From positions 434,001 to 498,000 of the forward strand of contig JAHGAU010000023.1 of NCBI GenBank assembly GCA_019925105.1: a stretch of DNA of 64,000 bases, given 5' to 3'. This document shows, one piece after another, positions 14,271-26,559 of this stretch; positions within the stretch are counted from its first letter, which is position 1, and each line of letters begins with the position of its first letter. Source of the DNA: Niebla homalea. Its lineage: Eukaryota > Ascomycota > Lecanoromycetes > Lecanorales > Ramalinaceae. The position numbers were made by a program, and so were the translations under genes. The notes under the pieces were generated by a model. It was not told the DNA's origin. It saw only the letters and a program-made list of their open reading frames with translations, and did no database searches.

Positions 14271-15990
14271 ATAAACAGAAACCTCTAAGAAGTTACGTTA
14301 AGGGTAAATTTAATATACGTTAATTATAACGGAATTATACGAATACCATAAATAAAAGGAATATAATAAATTAAATACCCCCAGAATCGTATAGATAAAA
14401 AACTTTAAAACATCTTAATAATATAAATAGCGCTTATATAATTATTATAAGTAATATTACCTTAATAATTTAAATATTAAAACCGATTTTAGAATTTATT
14501 TTAATAAAATATTAATAATTAAGCGGAAAATATAAATTAAAAGTTATAGAATTATTAATAAAATTCATATATTAATTAAAATATTAAAGGAAATAATTAA
14601 TTTATTTTAAGATTATTTAATCCAATTAAATTTAAAAATCCTTATATTAATAGCTTTAAGTCATTTAATATAAAATTATATTTTATTTATTATAAATATT
14701 ATAATATGTTTTTAACGGAAAAACATATAAGCTATAAATAAGGATATAACGGAAATAACGTAAGCTTTAATAAAAGGAAATATATATGGGAAAAGGATTA
14801 AGACTATAAGAATAAGTATTATAATACGGATTATTAATTATTATTATTACTTATAACCGTACTACTTAACGATTAATTAAACATATTAATAAATATAGTA
14901 ATTATAACCTTAATTATATAAAAAGAAGGAAAGGTTTTTGGTAAAATCGATAATAAAGGAGTTATTAACGGCTTTAATTATAAAGTTATTATTATAAAGG
15001 AAGGATACCCCCCTAATAAGGACGTTAGCTATAAAGTGGGCATAGTGGTAAATATAACCGTAAAGCGACGATAAGCTAAAGATAACGATTTAAAAAAAGG
15101 AGTTAAACTTATATAAATTAAGGAGTAAATAAAAGGGAAGCCGAAGAAAAAAGCGAAGATTAAGAAAAAGAAAAAACTTCAGTAAATTATCGGATTATTA
15201 AAGGAGTAAACCTTAAACGTTAAACGGATCTTATTAATTAATAATATTATACTTTTTATAATATACTTAATATAACTTTCTTTATATTTTAGAAAAGAAA
15301 TAAGTTAACTTATAAAGAACGTATTAAACCTTAACTATATATATTATAAGAAGATTATAGTTATTAAGGATGTTCCTAAAAATAATAAAGAAGGGATATA
15401 AAAGACGATTTAAAATAAACGATTTAAAATTAATAATATTATAATCGTAAGCTTAAAATGAAACCTTAAAGTTATACTTAATAAGAATAAGTAAATATAT
15501 TCTATAAAGGCAATAATTATTTATTAATTAAAATAAATAAGTAAATTACTTAATATAAAAGTTAGTTAAGGATTAAATATTATTATAATTAACTTAAGTA
15601 TAATAAGGGAATTACGGATAAAAAAAAGGCCCTTAAAATTATTCGGAATAAATTACTTAAATATATTAATAATAAATGGAGATTATATATTACTTTATAT
15701 ATAAGTTATATTTAATATCCGAATTATAAGAATAATTAAATTAATATAAACATTTATAATATTAAAAGATAATTTAAACTATAATATCTTATTAAGACTT
15801 TTATAATTAAAGTTAATTACGGTTAACTTTAAAATTTAAATAAAGATATTAAAGATTAAGGATACTATTTATAAAAAAGACATTTAATTACTTAAATTTT
15901 AAATACGTTTATTAAATAAAATACGTTAAAAGCCAGTATATAAGAAGCTATATTATAAAAACGTAATAATATTAAAAGAAGAAATTAAAT
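14271..15990. other. Internal region of element P between accessory ORF and gag
   Basis: RIPed sequence with no frame I can follow for long. Its M counterpart is about 9150-10860. No RNA or regulatory signal recognised. Confidence 0.4.
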
Positions 15991-15999
15991 TAAACTTAT

Positions 16000-16850
16000 T
16001 TAAATATAAAAGTAATAAAGAAAGCTTAAAGATTAAATTGAAAAATAAAAAAAATAATTAAAATTAATAAACTATAAGAAAAAAAGAAGTTTAAAGAATA
16101 AAATCAGCTTTAAGGGCATATATTTTAACGATTAATTAATAAGAAAAGAAGGGTATATTTATATATTTAAGGAGAAAAAAGAATATATAAGGGATAATCG
16201 GAATAAGTAGGAAAAGATTAAAAATAGGTTGGAGCGGTAAGACGGGGTAAAAAAAGTAAATTAAATAAGAAGTAAATAGGAACGATTAAGTAAGGGTTTA
16301 AAAGAATCGGAAGGGATAAAATAATAGCGGAAGTACTTAAGAAATAATAAAGAAGCTCGGAAGTATTAAGGAAACGATAAAGGAGCTAGGAAGATATAAT
16401 AAATAGTTTAATTAATGGTTTAAAACCAAAAATAAACCTTATTCTATACCGATAATAACTTACCGGATAAAAACGGAAAACGGTCAAATTTATAAATTCA
16501 ATACTTAATAAAATAAATAAAGAAATAATATAATATTTAAAGTTATTATTAATTACGTAAAATAACGTTAAACGGTATAAAGAATATATAATATATAAAG
16601 AAAAAGCGATATTAATTAAATTAATAATATTTATAATAATAAAGACGGACGATTATATATATTAAGAAAGTAATTAATAACTTAAGGAAGTTAACGATAA
16701 AAAGAAGAAAGCTATATATTAAGGTAATATAAAAAAGAAGATAAAATAAATAAGAAATAAAGATAATAAAAACTATTTACTTATTATAAAAAGTATAATC
16801 TTAAAAATTAAATAACTTAATAACTTAATAATTTATTAAGGATTATTAAA
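16000..16850 (+). pseudogene. Gag-like relic of element P
   Basis: The residual frame from about 16100 is rich in Lys, Arg, Glu and Gln with coiled-coil character (16190-16400). A segment at about 16440-16740 follows, with Tyr-Thr-Asp / Leu-Pro-Asp-Lys and many aromatic residues, placed directly upstream of RT as gag normally is. RIP has introduced many stops. The gag assignment is by position and composition and is tentative. Confidence 0.35.
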
Positions 16851-17099
16851 GTATAAATATAGTACTTATTAGGTTTATTTAAGATATATATATAAAGTAA
16901 CGGATAAGTTAATTTTAAAACTATAAAATAAGGAAGTAGATATTAAGATAAAATTATTATAAGTTATATTCTTAATAAATAAAAGGGTAATAAAAAGAAA
17001 AATCGATACTTTAAAGTTATATAAAGAATTATAAATATAAGTAAAGAAAGAAGGCATTATATTAAGGGATATTATCCCAAATAATTAAGTATAATTCGA

Positions 17100-20000
17100 G
17101 ATATTTTAAGTATTATAAACGTATAGGGATATAAGCGTAAAAGAATTATACGAGATCCTTATAACGGACCTATTCTTATATAAAATGATATTAAGATTAA
17201 AGATTAAGCCGTATAAAGTTACCATTAAGAAACTATTAAATAATAAGGAATAATAACTTAAAACGATTATATAATAAGGAATTAAGTTAAATATATATAA
17301 GAAATATATATAAATAAATAAACGAATAAGTATATAAAATATACTTTCTATATTTATAAGAAAAAAAAAGGTAAAGTTAAATTACAACTTATATTTAATT
17401 ACCACTTTATATATAAAGTATTACCCGTATTTTATATAAAGTTAACGGAAAGAATATATAGTTTATTAAGAATTCTATTATATAAGACTTTCTTTTAAAC
17501 GGATATAAAGTATAAATATTAAATAATTAAAATATATTCCGATAATTAATACTATCTTGCCTTTAACGTATTAGGTATTAAATAGTTATAATTAATAAAG
17601 ATACTTTAAAGAACGCATATGTTTTTATTCGTTTTTATTAAATTTATAAATATAATATTAAAAATTATCCTTAAATTAAACCCGGAATTATTTTTCTTTA
17701 TTCTTAAAAGGGAATATAACCTTATTAATTTAGCCTTTTACTTTAATAATATCTTTAAAGTATATAGGATATAAGAAGAATAATTAATTTTTTTAAGAGA
17801 TTATTTTTTCCCGTAAATTCTATAATTAAAGTTAAAGTTATTATTTAATAAGCTAAAAATTAATATAATAAAAATTAAAATATTAAAAAAAGATTATAAA
17901 GTAAAAAAACGTATATAAATTAAATTTAAAAAGTATAAAAAGATACTTAATTAACTTATACCGTAAAATATAAGAAATATTAAAGGATTCTTAAGCACCG
18001 TTAATATAATAAGAAAATAGATTAAAGGCTTTATAAAGATAATTCGCTTTTTTACCCGTTTAATTAATAATATAAAGTAAAAATAAAAAAAGTCAGAAAA
18101 TATATCGTTCTAGCTTATATAAAATATAGTAACGGGGTTAAAGCTTTATTTAAATAAAACCCGAAAATACCAATTTATATATATACCGATACCTTAAAAT
18201 ACGGAGCCGGATATTATATTACCCAAGTCCAAAACGGTTATACCGTTTTACTTATTTATAACTTATATACGATAAATAAGGTAGAATATAATTACGATAT
18301 TTATAAGTAAGAACTAATAATTATTATTATATTTAAAGAAAAGTTCTCTTATATATTAAATATAAAAGAAGTTTTAATTATATATATAGATTATAAGCTA
18401 TTTATAAGGTTTATAAATATAGATTATTATAAGGATATCTTTATAAGGTAAATAAATAAGTTAAGAAAGCTATATATTAAAATTAAATATATTAAAGGAA
18501 AGATTAATAAAACGGCGGATAATTTATTAAAAACATTATTTAATAACCCAGATTACATACCCAATAAAGTAGTAAAGAAAATAATTTTTAAGGTATAGAA
18601 AAATAAGAATAATATAATATAATTCTAAAAAATAATAAAGGAGGATATTACGTTATATTAAAGGAGCTCTTTAAAAAATAAGGAAAAATAGAATTAACGC
18701 TTATAATAATATATAAATTATAATATAATAATTAAAGGGTTAATTAACTTAAAATACGGAAAAAATATTAATAAGGAAAAGCGTAAATAAAAAAAAAGAA
18801 AATAAATATAAAAGAATTATAGCTATAAAGGATAATTAATAATAAATCAATACGGATATATAATATAAAATTAAATAATAATTACAAAATAGAATATATA
18901 TAAATTAATTATAAGCTTACGGAATTATTAAAACTTAAAAAACTATTTTACTATAAGGATAACGATTAATATATTAATATTATTAAATATCTTAAAATAA
19001 AGGTAAAATTAAAGAAAAAAGATATAATTTAATAAATTAAATTTAATAAGTAACTTATAAACTATAAATTTAATTTAACTATTAATAAGTTATTTTATTA
19101 ATATAAAAAGCGTTAAACGATATATTTAATAAAGGAAAAAATAATATAAGTACTTAAAGAGATTTATAATAACGCGGGATATTTCTTATTAAAAATTATA
19201 TTAAAGAAATTACGGTATTATTATTAATAACCGGATATAATAAAAGATATTATAAAATACATATATAAGTACTTAACTTATATAAAGTAATTATATGGAA
19301 GTTATACGGTTCCACTAAATCCAATTAAAGTAAAGGCCCCCTTCAACTTGTTTAAAGCGGACTTTATTAACCTTTTTAAATAAGTATAAAGGGGTCTTTA
19401 ATACGTCTTTAATATAATGGATTATTTCTTATGATTTATATAGCTATTTTATATTATATCGATTAAAATAAAGGACGTAATTATTACGTTAAAAAAGTAT
19501 ATAAATTATTATTTAAAACCCGTTACGATATATATAAATATCGGGAAAGTATTTATAAATAAAAGGATAAAAAGCTTTTTCCGATTATATAATATTTAGT
19601 TTATCCCTATATTAAGTATAGCGTATAAAATAATAAATATAATAAAATTTAATAACCAGATTTAATAAAACGTAATAAAGAAAATATAAACTTAATAAAA
19701 ATATAATTAAATATAAAAAAAAAGATTAACGATATTAAATATTAACTTAAAATATATTAAATATTTAAGGTACACTTTTATTAATATTTTCTTTAAAATT
19801 AAACCGGATATAATATATAAACGTAACGTAATTAAGTTAAGAGTTAAAATATATATTATAAAAAAAATAATACCGCCTTTAAAAGAAATAATATATAAAG
19901 TTATTTAAAGATTTATAATAAACCGGGTAAGTATTAAAAAAAAATTATAAGAGAAATTAAACGCAATAAAAAACCGACAAAAAAGACGTTATAATAGGGA

Positions 20001-20350
20001 AGTATAAGGCTAAAACCCGCTAAAAAAAGGGCAACTAATTATACGACGGGATCTTACCCCCAATCTTAGGAAACTTAAGTTCCGTTAAGTTAAACTATTT
20101 ATTATTAAAAGCTTTATAAAAGAATACAAAGCTTTATATATATTAAAAAGGATAAATAAAACTCTTATATTTAACTTATTTCATAAGGATTATCTTAAAG
20201 TATTTATATTACGTATTAAATATTTTAAACCCTTTAATAAATTAAAGTTAAAAATAATAAAGAGAATTAAAATCCGGTAAACGTAAACGGAGAACTCCTT
20301 AATCCTCTGGAAACCGTTATAATTATAGATGGTATAATTTAAGGGGAGGA
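17100..20350 (+). pseudogene. pol relic of element P: RT, RNase H, integrase
   Basis: Ty3/Gypsy polymerase residues can still be read. The RT catalytic box at 17739-17750 reads Tyr-Phe-Asn-Asn where YFDD is expected, because GA(C/T) became AA(C/T). Near 18010-18110 a segment resembling the RT-RNase H connection (Arg-x-Trp-Ile-Lys-Gly-Phe, Arg-Leu) follows. RNase H starts near 18180 (Tyr-Thr-Asp, with Ile-Asp-Tyr-Lys in place of Thr-Asp-His-Lys) and runs to about 18600. The integrase occupies about 18900-20300. There are dozens of stops. Q and M carry parallel copies. Confidence 0.75.
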
Positions 20351-20689
20351 AGTATATATAAATAATATAACGCCGTTTCCTTTATATTTTTATTTTATTT
20401 ATTTTTATATTTTAATATATTAAAAATCTTAAGGAAATACGGATTTAAAAAAAAAAAAAAAAAAAGGAGGAAAAAAAAAGGAATATATTGCTATTTTAAT
20501 AAATATAATCAGAAATAAAAAACCAAAAAGAAAGGAAGCAGGAGTATAATAAAAATCCGGAGGAAATAAATATAAATAAGGGGATATTAAGTTTTTAATT
20601 TTTTAATTATAGTTTTTTATTTATTATATTACGGGCTATAAAATAATAAAATTATAAGAAGTTATAATTATTTATAATTAAAAATATTT

Positions 20690-23600
20690 CCTTAAAAAGA
20701 AAGAAAAAGTATATTAAAAGCAATATATAAGTAAAAGTATAATTAAATATTAAGGTTATATATTAAAAAAATCTATTTAAAAGGACGCTTTTTTTACGGA
20801 TTATAAGTTTAAATATTAAACTTATTATAGATATTACGCTAAGAATATAAGTAAAATATACCGTTAATATAAATATAAAAATTATTCTAAATAACGGGTA
20901 AATAAAGCCTTAAACGTACCCTTAAAATAAAAGAATATATTTAAGATTATCCTTTATTACGGTAATTACGGGGCATAAAACCGTATTAATTATTTTACCT
21001 TAATAGCGGGGGCGGAGGCGGAATAAAAAAACCGGTATATATATAAGGACGTATCCTAAAACGAAAATAACCCGTTATTAAAAAGGCGACCTAACGGGTA
21101 AACCCGGTAGTACGACCGAGGGAGTTAATAGAATAACCTAAAAACCGATTAAAACTTTAATTTATAAATAACTATATATATTTTTTTTTAATAAAGTATA
21201 TATTAAGATTAAAATTATAATAATATACTTAATAACTTCGGTCCGGAGTTAAAGTTAAATAATATAAACTAAATATAATAAAATTAAAAATAATCCGGAA
21301 TATAAGGTTTATTAACGTTAACGATATAAAGTTAAAAAAGGATATAAACTTCTCCCTAAAGTATAACCGTATTACTTACGGAAATAACTCTGGATAAAAA
21401 CGGTTAAGGAATCGTATTTAAATTAAAAATTTTAAAGGCTATTATATATACGGGGATAAGGCAAAGGAAGAAGCTTATTAAGGGAGAAACATTTATAAAG
21501 ATACGGATAAGGGTTATTACGCACGGGCAATATAAATAATAGATTTAAAAAAAGGGGAAATTAATAAAAAAGCTTAAATAAACTTATTATTTAAATAGAG
21601 AATTAATTAATAATTACTTTATATATAAAAAGGAAAAATAACTTATTGAAATTAGAATTAATAAAACTTAAATTAAAAATATCCTTAATTAAGTTTAAGT
21701 CGGGTAAATAATAATATTTTTTCTTAAATAACCGTTTATAAAACTCGGTTAAAGAATTAATCTTTAAAAAAAACGGACTATATTTTATATAAACTTTATT
21801 ACGTTAAACAAACTTATATAACCGAGATAATCCTATAATTCCGGTAGGGCCGGATTAACGTATTAATAAAAAGATTACTTAAATTAAAAAAATTACCCGA
21901 GTTAATAAGTAAGGAATAAACGATATAAATGGCTAAATTAATTAAGCGGATAAAAACGGTAAATAACGATTAAACGGGGATTACTAAGGTAAATAAATAA
22001 CGAAGTTAAATAATTAAGATTTAAAAGTAAGTTATAATAATAATAAACGAATATTAAAAGCAGAAAATATAATAAAAAATATTTATTAAAATTATAGCTA
22101 TTAAGTTAATTATAAATTATAATTAATTATAAAATATATATAACTTTTTATATTAAACTTACGATTAATATTAAAATTAAGTAATATATAATGTATTAAA
22201 GAAAAAGCGCTTATTTAAATTATATCTTAATATTAAAAATCTATAAAAAGAATTAATAATAATTAATTAAAAAGTAAATTAATTTATATATATTTAAATA
22301 AAAATTATAATTACCCGGCTAATACTTAAAAATATAGTTTAAATAAATATTATTCAATAAATTTTTAATACGACGGTAATTAATAAAGGTAAAATAATAA
22401 CCGCTATTAATTTATTAATACCGGGTATATACCTAAATATTCTTACGTATACGAAAAGCGTGAACTTAAATATATACCGTAAAAACTCTAAAAGTAAAAA
22501 AGTTAAAATAAACTAAAATTATGAAAAACCGACGGATATAGCTTTAAATAGATTATTTAATTAATATTCAAATAAACCTTAATAATAATAAGGATATTTT
22601 TATTTAATTTAATAAGGTTAATAATTAAAGTACGTTTTTTAAGGTATAAGGAAGTAATAAGGGTAATTTTAATTAATATAATTTAAGTTAAAAATTCCGA
22701 AAAAATTACAAGGAAATTAATATAAATATAAAGTAAATAATTAATATTAAGGTTATAAATTCGTATATATTCTTAAAAGGATAGAAAATAGTTAAGTATA
22801 AGATTAAGTTAAATTTAAGATAAATTAATTAAAGTATAAAAAAAGTTAAAGATTAAGTAAATTAAAAAAGTAAGGAAATTTAAAAAATAAAAGAAAATAA
22901 GAAAAATAAATAAGCGAAAAGGATAAAATAAATAGTTATACGGTAAGATTATAAAGTAAGTAAATAATTAAACGTTACTTTTAACGTTTTACTTATTAAT
23001 AAAACCGGCTAGAACGGAACTTAATAAAGATAATAAATAATATTACCACGTTTAAAAGGAACCCCTTTTAATATATTTTCTAGAAATATTTATATTAAAA
23101 CGACTATACGTAAGGTATTAAGAGAATATAAAAATATATTTTATTTATAAATAAATATAGTTTTAAGGGTATTTAATATATTAATTAATTAAAAGAAAAA
23201 CATATAAATAAATAAGAATAAATATGAAGAGTTATAATAAGGAATATACCTTTAATAAATATTATTAAATATAGTAATAAGCATTAAAAAAGTTCATATA
23301 AAAGTTAAAGAGTTATTTAAAAATTAATAAATAATTATTTTATTTTTTTCTTCTTTCCTTTATTTTCTTAAGAAATAATATATAAGTAATAATAATTATA
23401 ATAAATTATTACCCCCTTAATTACTTTCTTAAGACCAATATAATAAATTAATAAAAAGATAGTATTAATAAATAAATATGAATTAAGTAATTATATATAG
23501 TATTATTTTAAATATATTAACGGAAAAAAATATCGAGATTTATAAAAAAATTTAAATAAAACCTATTTAAATAATTAAATTTTCTTAAAACGTACTTAAA

Positions 23601-24050
23601 GTTACGTAATAAATTTACTTAAAATATATTTAATAATAACAGGATTAAAAGAAATATTAAAAGTATATAAATAAAGAAGTAAAATAAAAAGTAATCGATT
23701 ATAAAGTCTTATCCTTATAAAAGGCGGTATTTATAATCTTTTAATAAACGGAATAAAGCGTATTATATTTTTATACGGATTAAGTATATTATAGTTAAAA
23801 AAGATATAAATATAGGTAATTTAAAACTTAAAATAAATAAACGTAAAGTACCGAGGTTATTATTATTAATAAGTTAAAATAATAAAACCGGAAAATTACC
23901 CTTAAGAAAATCAAGTTTTAACATATTTATTTATTATTATTAAATAAAATTTAAAAATAAAACTATAAGAAAAATAAGTAAATATATATATAAACGGCGT
24001 TAAAAAATAAGAATTACTTATTAATAATACGTAATATTAAAAAGGTAAAT
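20690..24050 (+). pseudogene. Decayed ORF downstream of integrase, element P
   Basis: Over 3 kb lies between the end of integrase and the 3' LTR, repeated in Q (32780-36100) and, inverted, in M (643-4450). A less mutated patch with CpG-rich codons is present at 20980-21120. Around 20958-20993 a frame reads Tyr-Gly-Asn-Tyr ... Asn-Tyr. Undoing CpA-to-TpA changes would give a CX2CX7C cysteine pattern, possibly a degenerate zinc knuckle, although the usual His position is a stop in all three copies. Function unknown; it could be a displaced gag-like or other accessory protein. Confidence 0.45.
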
Positions 24051-24237
24051 TTATTATAAAGGGAGTAAAGGTAAACTATTATTATATTAATATTTTTTTA
24101 ACTTCTATATTTATAATAATTTAAATTATTAAAAGGATATTATAAGAGGTATATATATAATTAAGATATATATAAATAAATATAATATAATCTAAAGTAT
24201 AATAATATTAAAAATAATATTTTATTATAGAAAAAGC

Positions 24238-24487
24238 TAAAAAAAGGGAGAATATAAAAAATATTAAACTTATAGATAAATATATAAAAAAATAAAAACA
24301 TTAAAAGGGCTAATTAAGGGTAGAATCGATTTATATATACTTTAAAAAGAAAAAGTATAACGGATAACGATAATAAACAACCTATATCTTACCAACTTGT
24401 ATAAGGGCTGTAGCCCATCTTCAATTGCACTCCATTGCCACCTGCTATTTCATCACTTTTAATCTTTCCTTCCTTCTCATCTTTTCT
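24238..24487 (+). repeat. 3' LTR of element P
   Basis: 250 bp, direct repeat of 11105-11354. The first 130 bases are strongly RIPed. The last 85 (about 24400-24487) are almost unmutated and keep CA/TG dinucleotides and a GGGCTGTAGCCC hairpin. It ends CATCTTTTCT immediately before the TATTC duplication. Confidence 0.85.
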
Positions 24488-24492
24488 TATTC

Positions 24493-26460
24493 TTTAATTT
24501 TCCGGGTTTAATATCTTTTCTGCTTAAATTATATATAATATAAAATATACGTTTATAATAATTAAAAATAAAATTAATTTTTTATAGTAATATTTTAATA
24601 TTATTTATTATTTATTCCGTAAGGTTATTAAGATTTAATTTTAAGAACTTTTAACTTAATAATTTCTAGAAGTTCTTTATATTTTCTTTTATAACGTTAT
24701 TTATTGCTTTATCCGTAAATAAAACTTTAATTTTTAATTACTTTATTTAATATATTATGTTTCCTTTAAGGTTTATGTTTATCGTATTTATTTACTACTT
24801 AAAAGAAATATTTCTTTTAATCTTTTTTTATATAGTACGGATTTATCTTTATATATTATTTAATTTACTTTCCTATTTATTTAGTTCTTTTAATTTATAG
24901 AATAAAGTTTTAATCCCGGGTTATATTATAATTTTTTACTATAAAGTTTCCAATGATTTTAAAGTAAAAGCTAGGATTATTAATTATATTATAAAATCTT
25001 TTTTTATATTTAACTTTACTATTATTATTAAAAAGGATACTTAGAATTATTTAAATACCTTTTTTATTTTATATATATTAATTAATTCCCCTTTAAATTT
25101 AAGGGAATAAGAGATTCTTAATAATATTTTATTATTCCTTAAAGAAAAATTAATAAAGTTTATTATTAAGTAATTTTTAATAATATTTATAATTATTAAT
25201 AAATATAGGATGGCCTTATAACTTATATAAATTTATCTTAATTTTCTTTATTTTTTATTTAATATAAAATAAGGAAATATATATTTTTTTTAATAAAGGA
25301 AATAAAATAATAATAAAGGGAGTAATAATACCGTAATTAATTCCTTAATTCATATAATAATACTTAACTTTATTTTTCCTATTTTAAGGGTATTAAGATA
25401 TATATAAAATAAAATATATTATTATTAATATATTATTAATATTAATAAAAATATTTTAAAGAAAAAGGTTTACGGTTACTCCGAGTAACTATATTTTATT
25501 TTTATCTTTTTTACTTTTTTTTTAAGGAAAAAATTAAGTTAATATATAATTATATAACGTTAATAAAGGTCCTTTTAATCTTTTAAGTTATTATATAAGT
25601 ATATATAAATTATATTTTATTATAAGTCTGTATTTCCTTTTTAAACTAGAATAAATTTTAATTATTTATTTTAATCTTTTTTACTTTTTATACGGGAAAG
25701 CCTTAAGCAGGGTGCCGTTATATTAAATAAGTTTTACGTCGGTAACTATTATAAGTTATTATTAATATTCCTGGTATATATATAATATAATTATTATTAT
25801 AAGTATATTTATCTTTATTTTTTCCTATTAATTCTTTTAATTAATCTTATTATTTACTTTTTCTTATTATTTATTCTCCTAATATATTCTCTGGTTTTTT
25901 ATTTCCCAGTCGCTTAATTTATAGCTTAAAATAAAAGGCTTATTACGTCCAGTTAGTATATTATATAATTTATGGTTATTTCCTAGGAATTTTAAAGACC
26001 GGTTTAAACCTCCGTAAGTAATTTAGAATTTAATTACCGTTTAAATAACTTTTAATTTAACAATTTACGTTTTAATAAAAGTATTTCTTTAAAAAAATAT
26101 ATATAATTACTTAAGCCTTACTAAGGAATTTTATTTTTATTACCTTTATCGTTAAGATATATAATTCGGTTTAATTACTTTAATAATTATTAAAAAGTCT
26201 TATATATTTATTAATATCGAAATATTTAATATTACTTACGGGTCTTAAAAGATCGCTTACCCGGTATAAGATAATTTTTAAGATTAACTTTATATCTTTA
26301 GGGAATATATATAATATTCCGAATTAAATTAAGGAGTTTTATTTATAATAAATAAGTTAATTACTTAAAATTATTTTACGAAACTTACGGTTTAATTACT
26401 TAGGATAATTCAATAAAACTTATAATTTAATCGGGTTTAGTTATTTATAATAATAAATGA
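24493..26460 (-). mobile_element. 5' fragment of element M, displaced by insertion of P
   Basis: Reverse complement of about P 12055-14025: 26340-26460 aligns to about 12055-12180, and 24495-24540 to about 13980-14025. It continues M exactly from the point where P was inserted. It stops about 950 bp short of where M's own 5' LTR should be, at an abrupt junction with Gypsy2. Confidence 0.75.
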
Positions 26461-26559
26461 TATACTTATCCTATAGTGAGATAAAGCCGTTTTTAAATAT
26501 AATATAGCGGAAATCTTTATATATACCTTTTTTAAAACGTTATAATCCGGGGATAATAA

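Larger units (their letters stand above)
11105..24487 (+). mobile_element. Complete 13.4-kb Ty3/Gypsy-type LTR retrotransposon P, RIP-inactivated
   Basis: Two direct 250-bp LTRs (11105-11354, 24238-24487) flanked by the target duplication TATTC (11100-11104 and 24488-24492; a TATTCT reading also fits). The M sequence either side joins perfectly once P and one target copy are removed, which proves P is inserted in M. Internal order: about 2-3 kb with an accessory ORF, gag, RT, RNase H, integrase, then about 3.5 kb more ORF before the 3' LTR. The element is much longer than the usual 5-8 kb. Its LTR starts TG but ends CT rather than CA. Confidence 0.85.

Noticed and set aside
16875..17057. 60-codon open frame (-)
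   Set aside because: Antisense to the gag/RT region of element P; AT-rich hydrophobic by-product.
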